Assembly: GCA_964411425.1 (NCBI GenBank)
Contig: CAYPKW010000122.1
Span: 1-5,448 of the forward strand
Length of the DNA: 5,448 nt
Source: CAYPKW01 sp964411425
GTDB lineage: Bacteria > Pseudomonadota > Alphaproteobacteria > Dongiales > Dongiaceae
Direction: 5' to 3'
Shown: piece after piece, positions 1-5,448 of the stretch
How the letters are laid out: each line of letters starts with the position of its first letter
Numbering within the stretch: position 1 is the first letter of the stretch
Translations under genes and position numbers: made by a program
The notes under the pieces: model-generated
What the model was told of the DNA's origin: nothing
The model's database searches: none
The model's input: the letters and a program-made list of their open reading frames with translations, nothing else

Positions 1-106
1 CTGGCACTTCTGCGACATGCCGAGCCGCTAGAACGAAGGTTGCTTTCGACCTGGAAGCGGACACCGGCGCACCAGAGCGACCAGAGCCCGTTTATGAGTT
101 CACGGC
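1..106. repeat. Non-coding left edge, probable remnant of a dispersed alphaproteobacterial intergenic repeat
   Basis: No gene is recognisable here. A small hairpin pairs GCTTTC (42-47) with GGAAGC (53-58) around a five-base loop and is followed by GGACA. This TGCTTTCGAC...GAAGCGGACA pattern resembles, from memory, a family of short repeats scattered between alphaproteobacterial genes. TTTATGAGTTCACGGCC (91-107) also recalls such elements. A nine-base near-tandem repeat, ACCAGAGCG/ACCAGAGCC, lies at 71-88. The stretch follows the DUF924 stop, so it is the 3' end of the operon, yet I see no hairpin with a T-run there. The repeat identity cannot be confirmed without a search. Confidence 0.35.
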
Positions 107-682
107 CTAGAACAATGACTTCGGCTCCTCGAGGAACGCCTCCTCCTCGGGCGTGGAAGTCCGCCCGAGGATACGGTTGCGGTGCGGGAAGCGCCCGAAC
201 CGTTCGATGATTTCCTGGTGGCGCAGCACGTAGAGGAACTGCTCCTCGGCCCTGGCGCGGCCCGATCCTTCATGCTCCTCCATCCAGCGCCGGAACAGCG
301 CCACCGAACGGCGCTGGTCGCCCGCGTCCTCGCCGTGCTCGAACGGCAGGTAGAAAAAGAATCTTCGGTCGAGCGGCGCCCGCCGGTCGTGCCCGCGCTC
401 CACCGCCAGGCCGGCGCCGCGCCGCGCCTCTCCGTCATGGGCGTATGCCCGCGGGCGGTCGCGGTACATGTTGCGCGGGAACTGGTCCAGCAGGATGACG
501 AGGGCGAGCGAACTCTCCGGCTCGGCCTGCCAATGATCGAGCCCGCCTTCGGCCGCCCGCGCCAGCAATACCTCGAAGCGCCGCCGCACCAGGGCGTCGA
601 ACCCGGCGTCCTTGGCGAACCAGCGCCGGCGGCCGGCCTCCACGAACCAGAAGTCGAGGAGCTCCGCTGGCGTCGTGGTCAC
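107..682 (-). CDS. DUF924 family protein (function unknown)
   Basis: This 191-residue soluble protein is clearly a member of the DUF924 family, which is widespread in proteobacteria and has no established biochemical role. Hallmark segments appear in the expected order: LLDFWF (8-13), WFAKDAGFDALVRRRF (21-36), LALVILLDQFPRNMYR (59-74), AYAHD (79-83), RRFFFYLPFEHGED (106-119), then the highly conserved RHQEIIERFGRFPHRN (154-169) and LGRTSTPEEEAFL (172-184). The frame stays open far upstream, but family similarity begins at VTTTPAELL. The GTG at 682 is therefore the start, overlapping the GST stop as GTGA, with a weak AGGCGG just upstream. This implies translational coupling to the GST gene. 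The length is normal for the family, so it looks complete despite lying near the window edge. The stop codon falls inside repeat-like sequence. The protein is rich in Arg, His and Asp/Glu and has no signal peptide or membrane segment. Confidence 0.92.
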   Translation of the reverse strand: MTTTPAELLDFWFVEAGRRRWFAKDAGFDALVRRRFEVLLARAAEGGLDHWQAEPESSLALVILLDQFPRNMYRDRPRAYAHDGEARRGAGLAVERGHDRRAPLDRRFFFYLPFEHGEDAGDQRRSVALFRRWMEEHEGSGRARAEEQFLYVLRHQEIIERFGRFPHRNRILGRTSTPEEEAFLEEPKSLF

Positions 683-1305
683 GCCGCCTGGTTCTGCTGC
701 ATCATGCGCTGCACGGCCGGGCGCGCCGCCACCAGGTCGGCGCAGCGCTTGACGTTCTTCCAGCGCCGGTAGAGGTCCGGCAGCGGGTCCTGCCAGGTGG
801 ACAGCATGTGCAAGTAAAGGTCGCAGGCGAACGCCCGCGGCCCGAGCAGATAGGGACCGGGTTCGAGCGCCCGGTCGATGCGGCTCCACAGCCCTTCCAG
901 ATCCTCGGTGGCCTTGGCGCGCACGCCCTCGGCGCCGGCCGGGTCGGCGGTGTGGCGCTCCGGGTAGTACCAGCGCAAGTAGGCCGGCTGCACGGTGTCG
1001 CACAGGAACGCCAGCCATTGCAGATACGCCCCGCGCAACTCGTCGCCGGACGCGGGCGCCAGCCCCGTCGCCGGATGGCGCTCGGCCAGCCACATGACGA
1101 TGGCCGCCGCCTCGTACACCCCCAGTCTGCCGTCGATCACCAGGGTCGGCACCTTGCCGCCGGGGTTGTGCTTCAAGAGCTCAGGATCGCGCGGCACGCC
1201 GAGGGACGTATCGACCATCCGCAACTCGTAGCGCGCGCCCGCCTCCTCCAGCATCGCTTGCGGCGCCATCGAGCTCGAGCCCGGCGCCCAGTAGAGCGTG
1301 TACAT
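679..1305 (-). CDS. Glutathione S-transferase-like protein
   Basis: This 208-residue cytoplasmic protein has a GST layout. The N-terminal thioredoxin-like domain (about 1-80) has YWAPGSSSMAPQAMLEEAG at 5-23, the cis-proline loop HNPGGKVPTLVIDG at 46-59 (cis-Pro53), and YEAAAIVMWLAERHP at 64-78, which contributes glutathione-binding Glu65. The all-helical C-terminal domain includes FACDLYLHML (around 164-173), equivalent to the N-capping/hydrophobic-staple region, and ends in the typical RPAVQRMM. The opening resembles beta-class GSTs (PGxCS), but the catalytic Cys position is Ser11. The residue after Glu65 is Ala, where many GSTs have Ser or Thr. GSTs conjugate or reduce substrates using glutathione; the substrate here is unknown. 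The ATG at 1305 has a strong AGGAGG six bases upstream. The gene follows the transporter by 52 bases and overlaps the DUF924 gene by four. No function in polyamine handling can be read from the sequence. Confidence 0.9.
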   Translation of the reverse strand: MYTLYWAPGSSSMAPQAMLEEAGARYELRMVDTSLGVPRDPELLKHNPGGKVPTLVIDGRLGVYEAAAIVMWLAERHPATGLAPASGDELRGAYLQWLAFLCDTVQPAYLRWYYPERHTADPAGAEGVRAKATEDLEGLWSRIDRALEPGPYLLGPRAFACDLYLHMLSTWQDPLPDLYRRWKNVKRCADLVAARPAVQRMMQQNQAA

Positions 1306-1311
1306 GGCGGC

Positions 1312-1317
1312 CCTCCT
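1312..1317 (-). promoter_or_regulatory. Strong Shine-Dalgarno site of the GST-like gene
   Basis: The minus strand reads AGGAGGG with six bases between AGGAGG and the ATG at 1305. This is the best ribosome binding site in the window. It suggests the GST-like gene starts translation independently of the permease gene 52 bases upstream, whereas DUF924 depends on coupling. The 1306-1357 spacer shows no terminator, so co-transcription with the transporter is likely. No -35/-10 promoter is convincing either. Confidence 0.75.
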
Positions 1318-1357
1318 GCTGTGTGGACGAGAGTGAACCGGCCCGCGCCGCCGCCTG

Positions 1358-2176
1358 TCAAGGCTTTCGCCCGCCCCGGCGCAGCAGGAACTGCGAGCCG
1401 AACAGCAGCAAGAGCGAAAGCGTCAGCACGGCGGTGCCGATGGCGTTGATCTCGGGCGTGACGCCGCGCCGGATCGAGGCGAACACGTAGATCGGCAGCG
1501 TGGTATTGGAGCCCGCGACGAAGAACGCGATGACGAAATCGTCGAAGCTGAAGGTGAAGCTCAACAGGAAGCCCGCCAGCACCGCGGGCCCGATCAACGG
1601 CAGGGTCACCTGGCGAAAGGTACCGAACGGGGTGGCGTAGAGGTCGGCCGAGGCCTCGATCAGCGCGCGGTCCATGCCCATGATGCGGGCCCGCACGATG
1701 ACGATGACGAGCGCCATGGCGAACAGCGCGTGCGCCGCCATGACCGAGGCGTAGCCGAGGTGGAGCCGCGGCGCCGCCGCCGGGTCGCCCGGCCACAGCG
1801 CGGCCAGCACCGGGTTGACGAGGTTGAAGGTGGTGACCAGCGCGATCAGCGTCGAGATGCCGATGACGATGCCCGGCACCATGATGGCGATGTAGGTGAG
1901 GGCGTCGAACAGCCAGCGCAACGGCCCCCTCAGGCGCTGCAAGGCGAGCGCGGCGGCGGTGCCGAACAGCGTCGCGGCGCCGGACGACACGAAGGCGATC
2001 GCCAGGCTGTTGCGCAACGCCTCCATCACGAAGTCGTTGTTGGCGGCGATCGCGTACCATTGCAGCGAGAAGCCCTGGAAGCCGGCGGCGTGCCGGCCGG
2101 CGTTGAAGCTGAACAGCACGATGAAGGCGATCGGCAGATAGAGGAACAGATACACCGCCGTCGCGTAGATTCGCAT
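1358..2176 (-). CDS. potC: ABC transporter permease, PotC type
   Basis: This 272-residue inner-membrane permease is the second half of the channel, partner of the PotB-type protein immediately upstream. Hydrophobic segments lie near residues 5-25, 55-80, 90-115, 143-165, 195-218 and 247-266. The opening YLPIAFIVLFSFN and the segment FSFDDFVIAFFVAG (209-222), typical of PotC/PotI, support the call. The EAA loop is EASADLYATPFGTFRQVTLP (174-193). The position that is usually Gly (EAAxxxG) is Tyr180 here, a TAC codon at 1639-1637. The start ATG at 2176 follows the PotB stop by 7 bases. A weak AGGG (2182-2185) overlaps that stop codon, which suggests translational coupling. The following gene starts 52 bases downstream. 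The length is normal for the family and no frame disruption is seen. Confidence 0.94.
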   Translation of the reverse strand: MRIYATAVYLFLYLPIAFIVLFSFNAGRHAAGFQGFSLQWYAIAANNDFVMEALRNSLAIAFVSSGAATLFGTAAALALQRLRGPLRWLFDALTYIAIMVPGIVIGISTLIALVTTFNLVNPVLAALWPGDPAAAPRLHLGYASVMAAHALFAMALVIVIVRARIMGMDRALIEASADLYATPFGTFRQVTLPLIGPAVLAGFLLSFTFSFDDFVIAFFVAGSNTTLPIYVFASIRRGVTPEINAIGTAVLTLSLLLLFGSQFLLRRGGRKP

Positions 2177-2183
2177 GACGGCC

Positions 2184-3044
2184 CTACAGCAGCGACTGCG
2201 CGCGCATCGCCGGGTTGCGCAGCGTGGCGCGCAAATAGAGCGTCACCGTCACCAGCATGATGACGACGAGCCCCACCGCCACCGCCGAGCCGAACGCCCA
2301 GTTGCGCGATTGCAGGAACAGATCGACGAGCGCGTTGCCGACGAAGAACACCTTGCCGCCGCCCAAGAGCGCCGGGATCAGGTATTCGCCCATCAGCAGG
2401 ATGAACACCAGCATGCAGCCGGTGACGACGCCGGGCGCCGAGAGCGGCAGTGTCACTTGCAGGAAGCCGCGCCACGGGTCGGCGCCGAGGTCCTCGGACG
2501 CCTCCAGCAGCCGCTTGTCCAGCCGCTCCAGGCTGACGTAGATCGGGAACACCATGAGCGGCAGATAAGCGTACACGATGCCCATCAGCACCGCCGCCGG
2601 CGTGTTGATGAGGCGCACCTCGGGCAAGCCGATGAACTCGATCAGCGCCGGCAAACCGCGCCCGCCGAGGATGAAGATCCAGGCATAGGTGCGGATGAGG
2701 AAACTGGTCCAGAATGGCACGATGACCAGGATCAGCAGCAGCGTGCGCGCCCTGGGGCTCGCCTTGAGCGCCAGGTAGTAGGCCAGCGGATAGGCGATGA
2801 CGAGGCAGATCAACGTGCCGGCCGGCGCCAGCGTCAGCGTGTTCTTGAAGGCGGGCCAGCGAGCCGGAAGGTTGGCGTACTGCGCCAGCGTGAAGGCCGG
2901 TTGCCAGCCGCCCCCGGGGTCGCGCTCGCCGAAGCTGAACACCACCACCACGATCATGGGCAGCACCAGCAGCACGAGGAACACGGAAGCCGCCGGCGCC
3001 ATGAGGGCGCCCGTCGCCAGGCTCTCGCGCGTTGCCTGCTTCAC
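2184..3044 (-). CDS. potB: ABC transporter permease, PotB type
   Basis: This 286-residue inner-membrane permease is one half of the channel heterodimer. About six hydrophobic segments are visible, near residues 13-37, 70-93, 100-125, 150-170, 202-225 and 250-273. The conserved FWTSFLIRTYAW (111-122) is characteristic of PotB/PotH. The cytoplasmic EAA loop, which docks on the ATPase, is EASEDLGADP...VTLP at 181-200, with the conserved Gly187. The chosen start is GTG at 3044, preceded at 7 bases by a very G-rich Shine-Dalgarno-like run (3052-3062). An in-frame ATG at 3002 (residue 15) has no good site upstream and is the alternative. The stop TAG at 2184-2186 lies 7 bases before the next permease gene, so the two are almost certainly co-translated. 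The ribosome binding site sits in the 3' arm of an imperfect hairpin, which may reduce its translation relative to the binding protein. Confidence 0.94.
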   Translation of the reverse strand: MKQATRESLATGALMAPAASVFLVLLVLPMIVVVVFSFGERDPGGGWQPAFTLAQYANLPARWPAFKNTLTLAPAGTLICLVIAYPLAYYLALKASPRARTLLLILVIVPFWTSFLIRTYAWIFILGGRGLPALIEFIGLPEVRLINTPAAVLMGIVYAYLPLMVFPIYVSLERLDKRLLEASEDLGADPWRGFLQVTLPLSAPGVVTGCMLVFILLMGEYLIPALLGGGKVFFVGNALVDLFLQSRNWAFGSAVAVGLVVIMLVTVTLYLRATLRNPAMRAQSLL

Positions 3045-3051
3045 GCTCGCA

Positions 3052-3095
3052 CCCCCCCTCCCGCTCCGCCCCCGGCCGGGGGAGAGGGGAGGGGG
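3052..3095 (-). promoter_or_regulatory. Imperfect G/C-rich hairpin between potD and potB, covering the potB ribosome binding site
   Basis: In the minus-strand mRNA, 3095-3087 pairs with 3062-3054 over nine perfect base pairs. 3086-3084 pairs with 3066-3064, and the apex is the self-complementary CCCCCGGCCGGGGG (3069-3082). Bulges are at 3063, 3067-3068 and 3083. No T-run follows, so it is not a standard intrinsic terminator. It begins about 21 bases after the potD stop. Its 3' arm is the G-rich run seven bases before the potB GTG, so folding would mask that ribosome binding site. Palindromes of this look are often dispersed intergenic repeats. In other binding-protein operons, such as the REP elements between malE and malF, they raise the binding-protein to permease ratio. 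The pairing is seen directly; the regulatory role is inferred. Confidence 0.6.
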
Positions 3096-3116
3096 ACCAA
3101 AGGATGCCGTCGGGGT

Positions 3117-4226
3117 CTACGCCGACTTGAAGCGCGCATAGACCTCCGCGCGCAGCTCGTTGGTGCCGAGGCCCGCGGCGCCGAACTCCAGGTTGGTCAG
3201 AAGCTCGGCCGCCGGATAGAGCACCGGGTTCTCGGTCACCTCCTTCGGCAGCAGGGCCACCACCCGCTTGTCGGTCGGCGGATAGCCGTGGAACAGCACC
3301 TCCTTGGCGTTCACCTCCGGGCCCTGCAGGTAGTCGATGAGGGCGTAGCCCGCGGCCGGGTTCGGCGCCTCCTTGGTGAGCACGTAGAAGTCGGTCCAGA
3401 TCTCGCCACCCTCGCGCCCGATCACGTACTCGATCTCCGGCATGTCGCGGCGCAGCTGCACCGCGTCGCCGGTCCAGCACAGGCCGATCCACGCATCGCC
3501 GTTGCGTACCGCCGGCTGGTAGTCCGAGGTGATGGCGAACAGATGCGGTTTCGAGCCGATCAACAGCTTTTCCGCCTCGGCCAGCTCCTTGGGATCGACC
3601 GAGTTGAAGGAGTAGCCGAAATACTTGAGCGCGTTGCCGATGGTGGTGAGCTGGTAGTCGTGCACCGTGCCGCGCCCGGAGTACTTCGTCATCAACAGGT
3701 CCCAGAACTCCCGCCAGGTGGTCGGACGCTCGGCGATCTGCTTGGTGTTGACGAAGTAGCCGGTGGTGCCCCAGTCCTTCGGCACCGCATAGACCTTGCC
3801 GTCCTTGGTGCCCTCGTGGGTGAAGCGCTCTTCGTGCTGGCTGGCGTCGAAATTGGGGATCTTGCCTAGGTCGAGCGGCACGATCAGGTCGTTCTGCACG
3901 TAGTCGACGATCGTGTAGTTGGTCGGCACGATCACGTCCCAGCCGGTGCCGCCGGCCTGTTGCTTGGCGATCATCTCCTCGTTCGAGCCGAACACGTCCA
4001 GCTTCACCTTGATGCCGGTCTTGGCGGTGAACGCCTCGAAGTTGGCCGGGTCGTGATAGTTCGGCCACGAGGCGAGGTAGACCTCGCCCTCCGCGGCCCG
4101 GATGGGGCGCGGCGCGAAGATGCCTGGTAACGCGGCGCCCGCCGCGGCGCCCCCGGCGACGCCGAGAAACTTGCGCCGGGAGACCGCACCCTTCGGGCGG
4201 CTTCGTTTCGTCGTCTTGTCGGTCAT
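3117..4226 (-). CDS. potD: Periplasmic substrate-binding protein, PotD/PotF family, with Tat signal
   Basis: This 369-residue extracytoplasmic binding protein would deliver substrate, most likely a polyamine, to the PotBC channel. The N-terminus is a Tat signal: SRRKFL at 16-21, a small hydrophobic segment at about 22-38, then RPIRAAEG, with cleavage probably near residue 45. The mature start has the family-typical VYLASWPNYHDP (49-60) and DVIVPTNY (97-104). The second lobe has W251, the W-x-D motif W277/D279 after EGG, and GYP at 314-316. These correspond to ligand-contacting positions of E. coli PotD as I recall them (W229, W255/D257, Y293). The acidic pair that grips spermidine in PotD (D168/E171) is not obvious around HDYQLTT (189-195), so the exact substrate is uncertain. 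The ATG at 4226 has a purine-rich site (AGGGAAAGG, 4236-4244) upstream. It lies between the ATPase and permease genes and is followed by a hairpin spacer. Confidence 0.93.
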   Translation of the reverse strand: MTDKTTKRSRPKGAVSRRKFLGVAGGAAAGAALPGIFAPRPIRAAEGEVYLASWPNYHDPANFEAFTAKTGIKVKLDVFGSNEEMIAKQQAGGTGWDVIVPTNYTIVDYVQNDLIVPLDLGKIPNFDASQHEERFTHEGTKDGKVYAVPKDWGTTGYFVNTKQIAERPTTWREFWDLLMTKYSGRGTVHDYQLTTIGNALKYFGYSFNSVDPKELAEAEKLLIGSKPHLFAITSDYQPAVRNGDAWIGLCWTGDAVQLRRDMPEIEYVIGREGGEIWTDFYVLTKEAPNPAAGYALIDYLQGPEVNAKEVLFHGYPPTDKRVVALLPKEVTENPVLYPAAELLTNLEFGAAGLGTNELRAEVYARFKSA

Positions 4227-4235
4227 CGCGATTTT

Positions 4236-4244
4236 CCTTTCCCT
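4236..4244 (-). promoter_or_regulatory. Shine-Dalgarno site of the binding-protein gene
   Basis: The minus strand has the purine run AGGGAAAGG ending nine bases before the ATG at 4226, followed by an A-rich, probably unstructured stretch. It is much more accessible than the potB site. This fits high expression of the binding protein and fixes the start of the Tat signal peptide. Confidence 0.6.
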
Positions 4245-4277
4245 GTTGCCGTTTCGTCCCTGTCGGCGCGGCGCCGC

Positions 4278-5414
4278 TCAAACATCGGCGAGCGCCAAAC
4301 TGTTCGCCTGCCGCCAGCCCAGCGTCACTGCCTCGCCCGTGCCCAGGTCCTGCGCGGCCGCGCCCTTGGGGGCCCGGACCAGCACGTCGCCCAGTTGCGC
4401 GGTGCCGACGCTGTATTCCGTCTGGTCGCCCAGATAGATGCGATTATGCACCGTTCCGGCCACGCGGCAAGCCAGCTCCTCCGTCCCCGGCGGCGCCGGC
4501 CCGGCCCACATCTCAATGACCTCGGGCCGCACCGCGATGACGGCGCTGCGCTGGCCTTCGAGCGTGCGGCCCGGCGCGGCATAGGGCGCGCTCAACACCA
4601 CGCCGCGCTCGGTGCGGATGGTGGCGCCGGCGCCGTCGGCCTCGATCACCTCGCCGGCGAAGAAGTTCGACTCGCCGACGAAGCCGGCGACGTAGCGGTT
4701 GACCGGCCGGTCGTACAGCTCGCTGGGGCTGCCCATCTGCACCACGCGCCCGTCGCGCATGATGCCGATTGTGTCGCTCATCGAGAGGGCCTCCTCCTGG
4801 TCGTGCGTCACCAGCACGAAGGTGATGCCGACCTCGCGCTGCAGGTTCTGCAGTTCGATCTGCATGTCGCGGCGCAAGCGCCGGTCGAGCGCCGCCAGCG
4901 GCTCGTCCAGGAGCAGGACCGTCGGCCGGTTGATGAGGGCGCGGGCAAGCGCCACGCGCTGCTGCTGGCCGCCCGACAGTTCCCACGCCCGCCGGCGCTC
5001 GAAGCCGGGCAGCCGCACGAGCTCGAGCGTCTCGGCCACCCGGCGCAGAATTTCGGCCCGCTCCGGCCGCGGGCGGCGCTGCTTCAGCCCGTAGCCGATG
5101 TTGCCGGCCACGTCGAGATGCGGGAACAGCGCGTAGTGTTGGAACACCATGTTGACCGGCCGGCGATAGGCCGGCACGCCCACCATGGAGACGCCGCCGA
5201 CCCGCACGTCGCCGGCGCTCGGCTGCTCGAAGCCGGCGATGAGCCTGAGCGACGTGGTCTTGCCGCACCCCGACGGCCCCAGCAGGGAGTGGAACGAGCC
5301 GCGCGCCACGGTAAGGCTGACGCGGTCGACGGCGACGACCTCGCCGAAGTGCTTGGAGACCTCGACGAACTCGATGTCGGCCTTGCTGTCGGCGGCGTTC
5401 TCGCTGGCACTCAC
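4278..5414 (-). CDS. potA: ABC transporter ATP-binding protein, PotA type (spermidine/putrescine importer)
   Basis: This 378-residue protein is the ATPase that would power the importer encoded downstream, acting as a homodimer on the cytoplasmic face of the membrane. All nucleotide-binding motifs are intact: Walker A GPSGCGKTT at 46-54, Q-loop Q92, signature LSGGQQQR at 146-153, Walker B VLLLDEP at 166-172, D-loop LAALD at 173-177 and switch His204. A C-terminal TOBE-like regulatory domain follows, with AVRPEV near 294-299. The length is normal for PotA/PotG. The start is GTG at 5414. An in-frame TAG lies at 5445-5447 and no other start codon comes before the first beta strand, so the start is well constrained, although no good Shine-Dalgarno precedes it. 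It is the first gene of the block and ends 51 bases before the binding-protein gene. The closely related Fbp/Ugp-type ATPases share these motifs, so the polyamine label rests on the neighbours. Confidence 0.95.
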   Translation of the reverse strand: MSASENAADSKADIEFVEVSKHFGEVVAVDRVSLTVARGSFHSLLGPSGCGKTTSLRLIAGFEQPSAGDVRVGGVSMVGVPAYRRPVNMVFQHYALFPHLDVAGNIGYGLKQRRPRPERAEILRRVAETLELVRLPGFERRRAWELSGGQQQRVALARALINRPTVLLLDEPLAALDRRLRRDMQIELQNLQREVGITFVLVTHDQEEALSMSDTIGIMRDGRVVQMGSPSELYDRPVNRYVAGFVGESNFFAGEVIEADGAGATIRTERGVVLSAPYAAPGRTLEGQRSAVIAVRPEVIEMWAGPAPPGTEELACRVAGTVHNRIYLGDQTEYSVGTAQLGDVLVRAPKGAAAQDLGTGEAVTLGWRQANSLALADV

Positions 5415-5448
5415 TGCTGCCCGGCGCCCGCTGTTTTCGGGAGACTAG
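5415..5448. other. Upstream edge of potA, cut by the window
   Basis: These 34 bases precede the potA GTG. In the potA reading frame a TAG lies at 5445-5447, which rules out an N-terminal extension. No clear Shine-Dalgarno is visible (the bases before GTG read GGGCAGCA), and the stretch is too short to judge a promoter. The operon promoter, or an earlier gene, must lie beyond the window. Confidence 0.5.

Noticed and set aside
1..201. Open frame on the plus strand running in from the left edge
   Set aside because: No recognisable protein motif is present, and past 107 it is antisense to the conserved DUF924 gene.
683..1093. N-terminal extension of the DUF924 gene upstream of the GTG
   Set aside because: The extra residues are Arg/Gly/Ala-rich and overlap the GST gene in a shifted frame. 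DUF924 similarity begins right after the GTG at 682.
1306..1357. Possible promoter for the GST-like gene in the potC-GST spacer
   Set aside because: I see no convincing -35/-10 pair in this G+C-rich stretch; only the ribosome binding site is supported.
3045..3116. The potD-potB spacer hairpin as an intrinsic transcription terminator
   Set aside because: The 3' arm is followed by TGCGAGC and then the GTG, not a U-tract. Downstream permease genes are needed for the importer, so attenuation or message stabilisation fits better.
2175..3869. A 564-codon open frame on the plus strand opposite potB, the spacer and most of potD
   Set aside because: The translation is low-complexity (rich in Arg, Gln, His, Glu) with no recognisable domain. 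It is antisense to genes with clear conserved motifs, as expected from third-position G+C bias.
4264..4277. Short palindrome GCGGCGCCGC (4268-4277) just after the potA stop, considered as a terminator
   Set aside because: The stem is only about five pairs with a three-base loop and has no T-run. The binding-protein gene follows at once, so termination here is unlikely.
2026..4281. A 751-codon open frame on the minus strand overlapping potD, potB and part of potC in another frame
   Set aside because: It is Arg/Gly/Ala-rich with no family motifs, and the real genes in the other frames carry Tat, W-x-D and EAA motifs. It is a shadow of the high G+C content.

Overview
The window is a single block of tightly packed genes, all read from the minus strand (right to left), in G+C-rich DNA (about two thirds G+C by eye). 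It looks chromosomal and alphaproteobacterial. The reasons are the high G+C, GTG starts, a Tat-exported polyamine-type binding protein, the gene order ATPase - binding protein - permease - permease, and left-edge sequence resembling dispersed repeats of that class. This placement is an inference; there is no rRNA or marker gene to fix it.

Layout in transcription order: (1) 5415-5448 is a short upstream stretch cut by the window edge. (2) A PotA-type ABC ATPase (5414-4278). (3) A Tat-signal PotD/PotF-type periplasmic binding protein (4226-3117). (4) A 72-base spacer with a long G/C-rich imperfect hairpin whose 3' arm contains the ribosome binding site of the next gene. (5) A PotB-type permease (3044-2184). 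(6) A PotC-type permease (2176-1358), 7 bases downstream. (7) After 52 bases, a glutathione S-transferase-like protein with a strong AGGAGG site (1305-679). (8) A DUF924 protein (682-107) overlapping it by 4 bases (GTGA). (9) About 106 bases of non-coding sequence at the left edge that looks like a dispersed-repeat remnant.

The first four genes form one complete importer of the polyamine/opine/iron ABC superfamily. The binding protein captures a small cationic substrate, probably a polyamine, in the periplasm. The PotB/PotC heterodimer forms the channel and PotA, acting as a homodimer, powers it. The GST-like and DUF924 proteins are cytoplasmic accessories, probably co-transcribed, with no proven link to transport. 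The operon promoter and any terminator lie outside the window or are not recognisable.

I see no clearly new biological system. The points most worth checking are the hairpin that may mask the PotB ribosome binding site, the coupled GST-DUF924 pair behind a polyamine transporter, the partly altered substrate pocket of the binding protein, and the repeat-like left edge.
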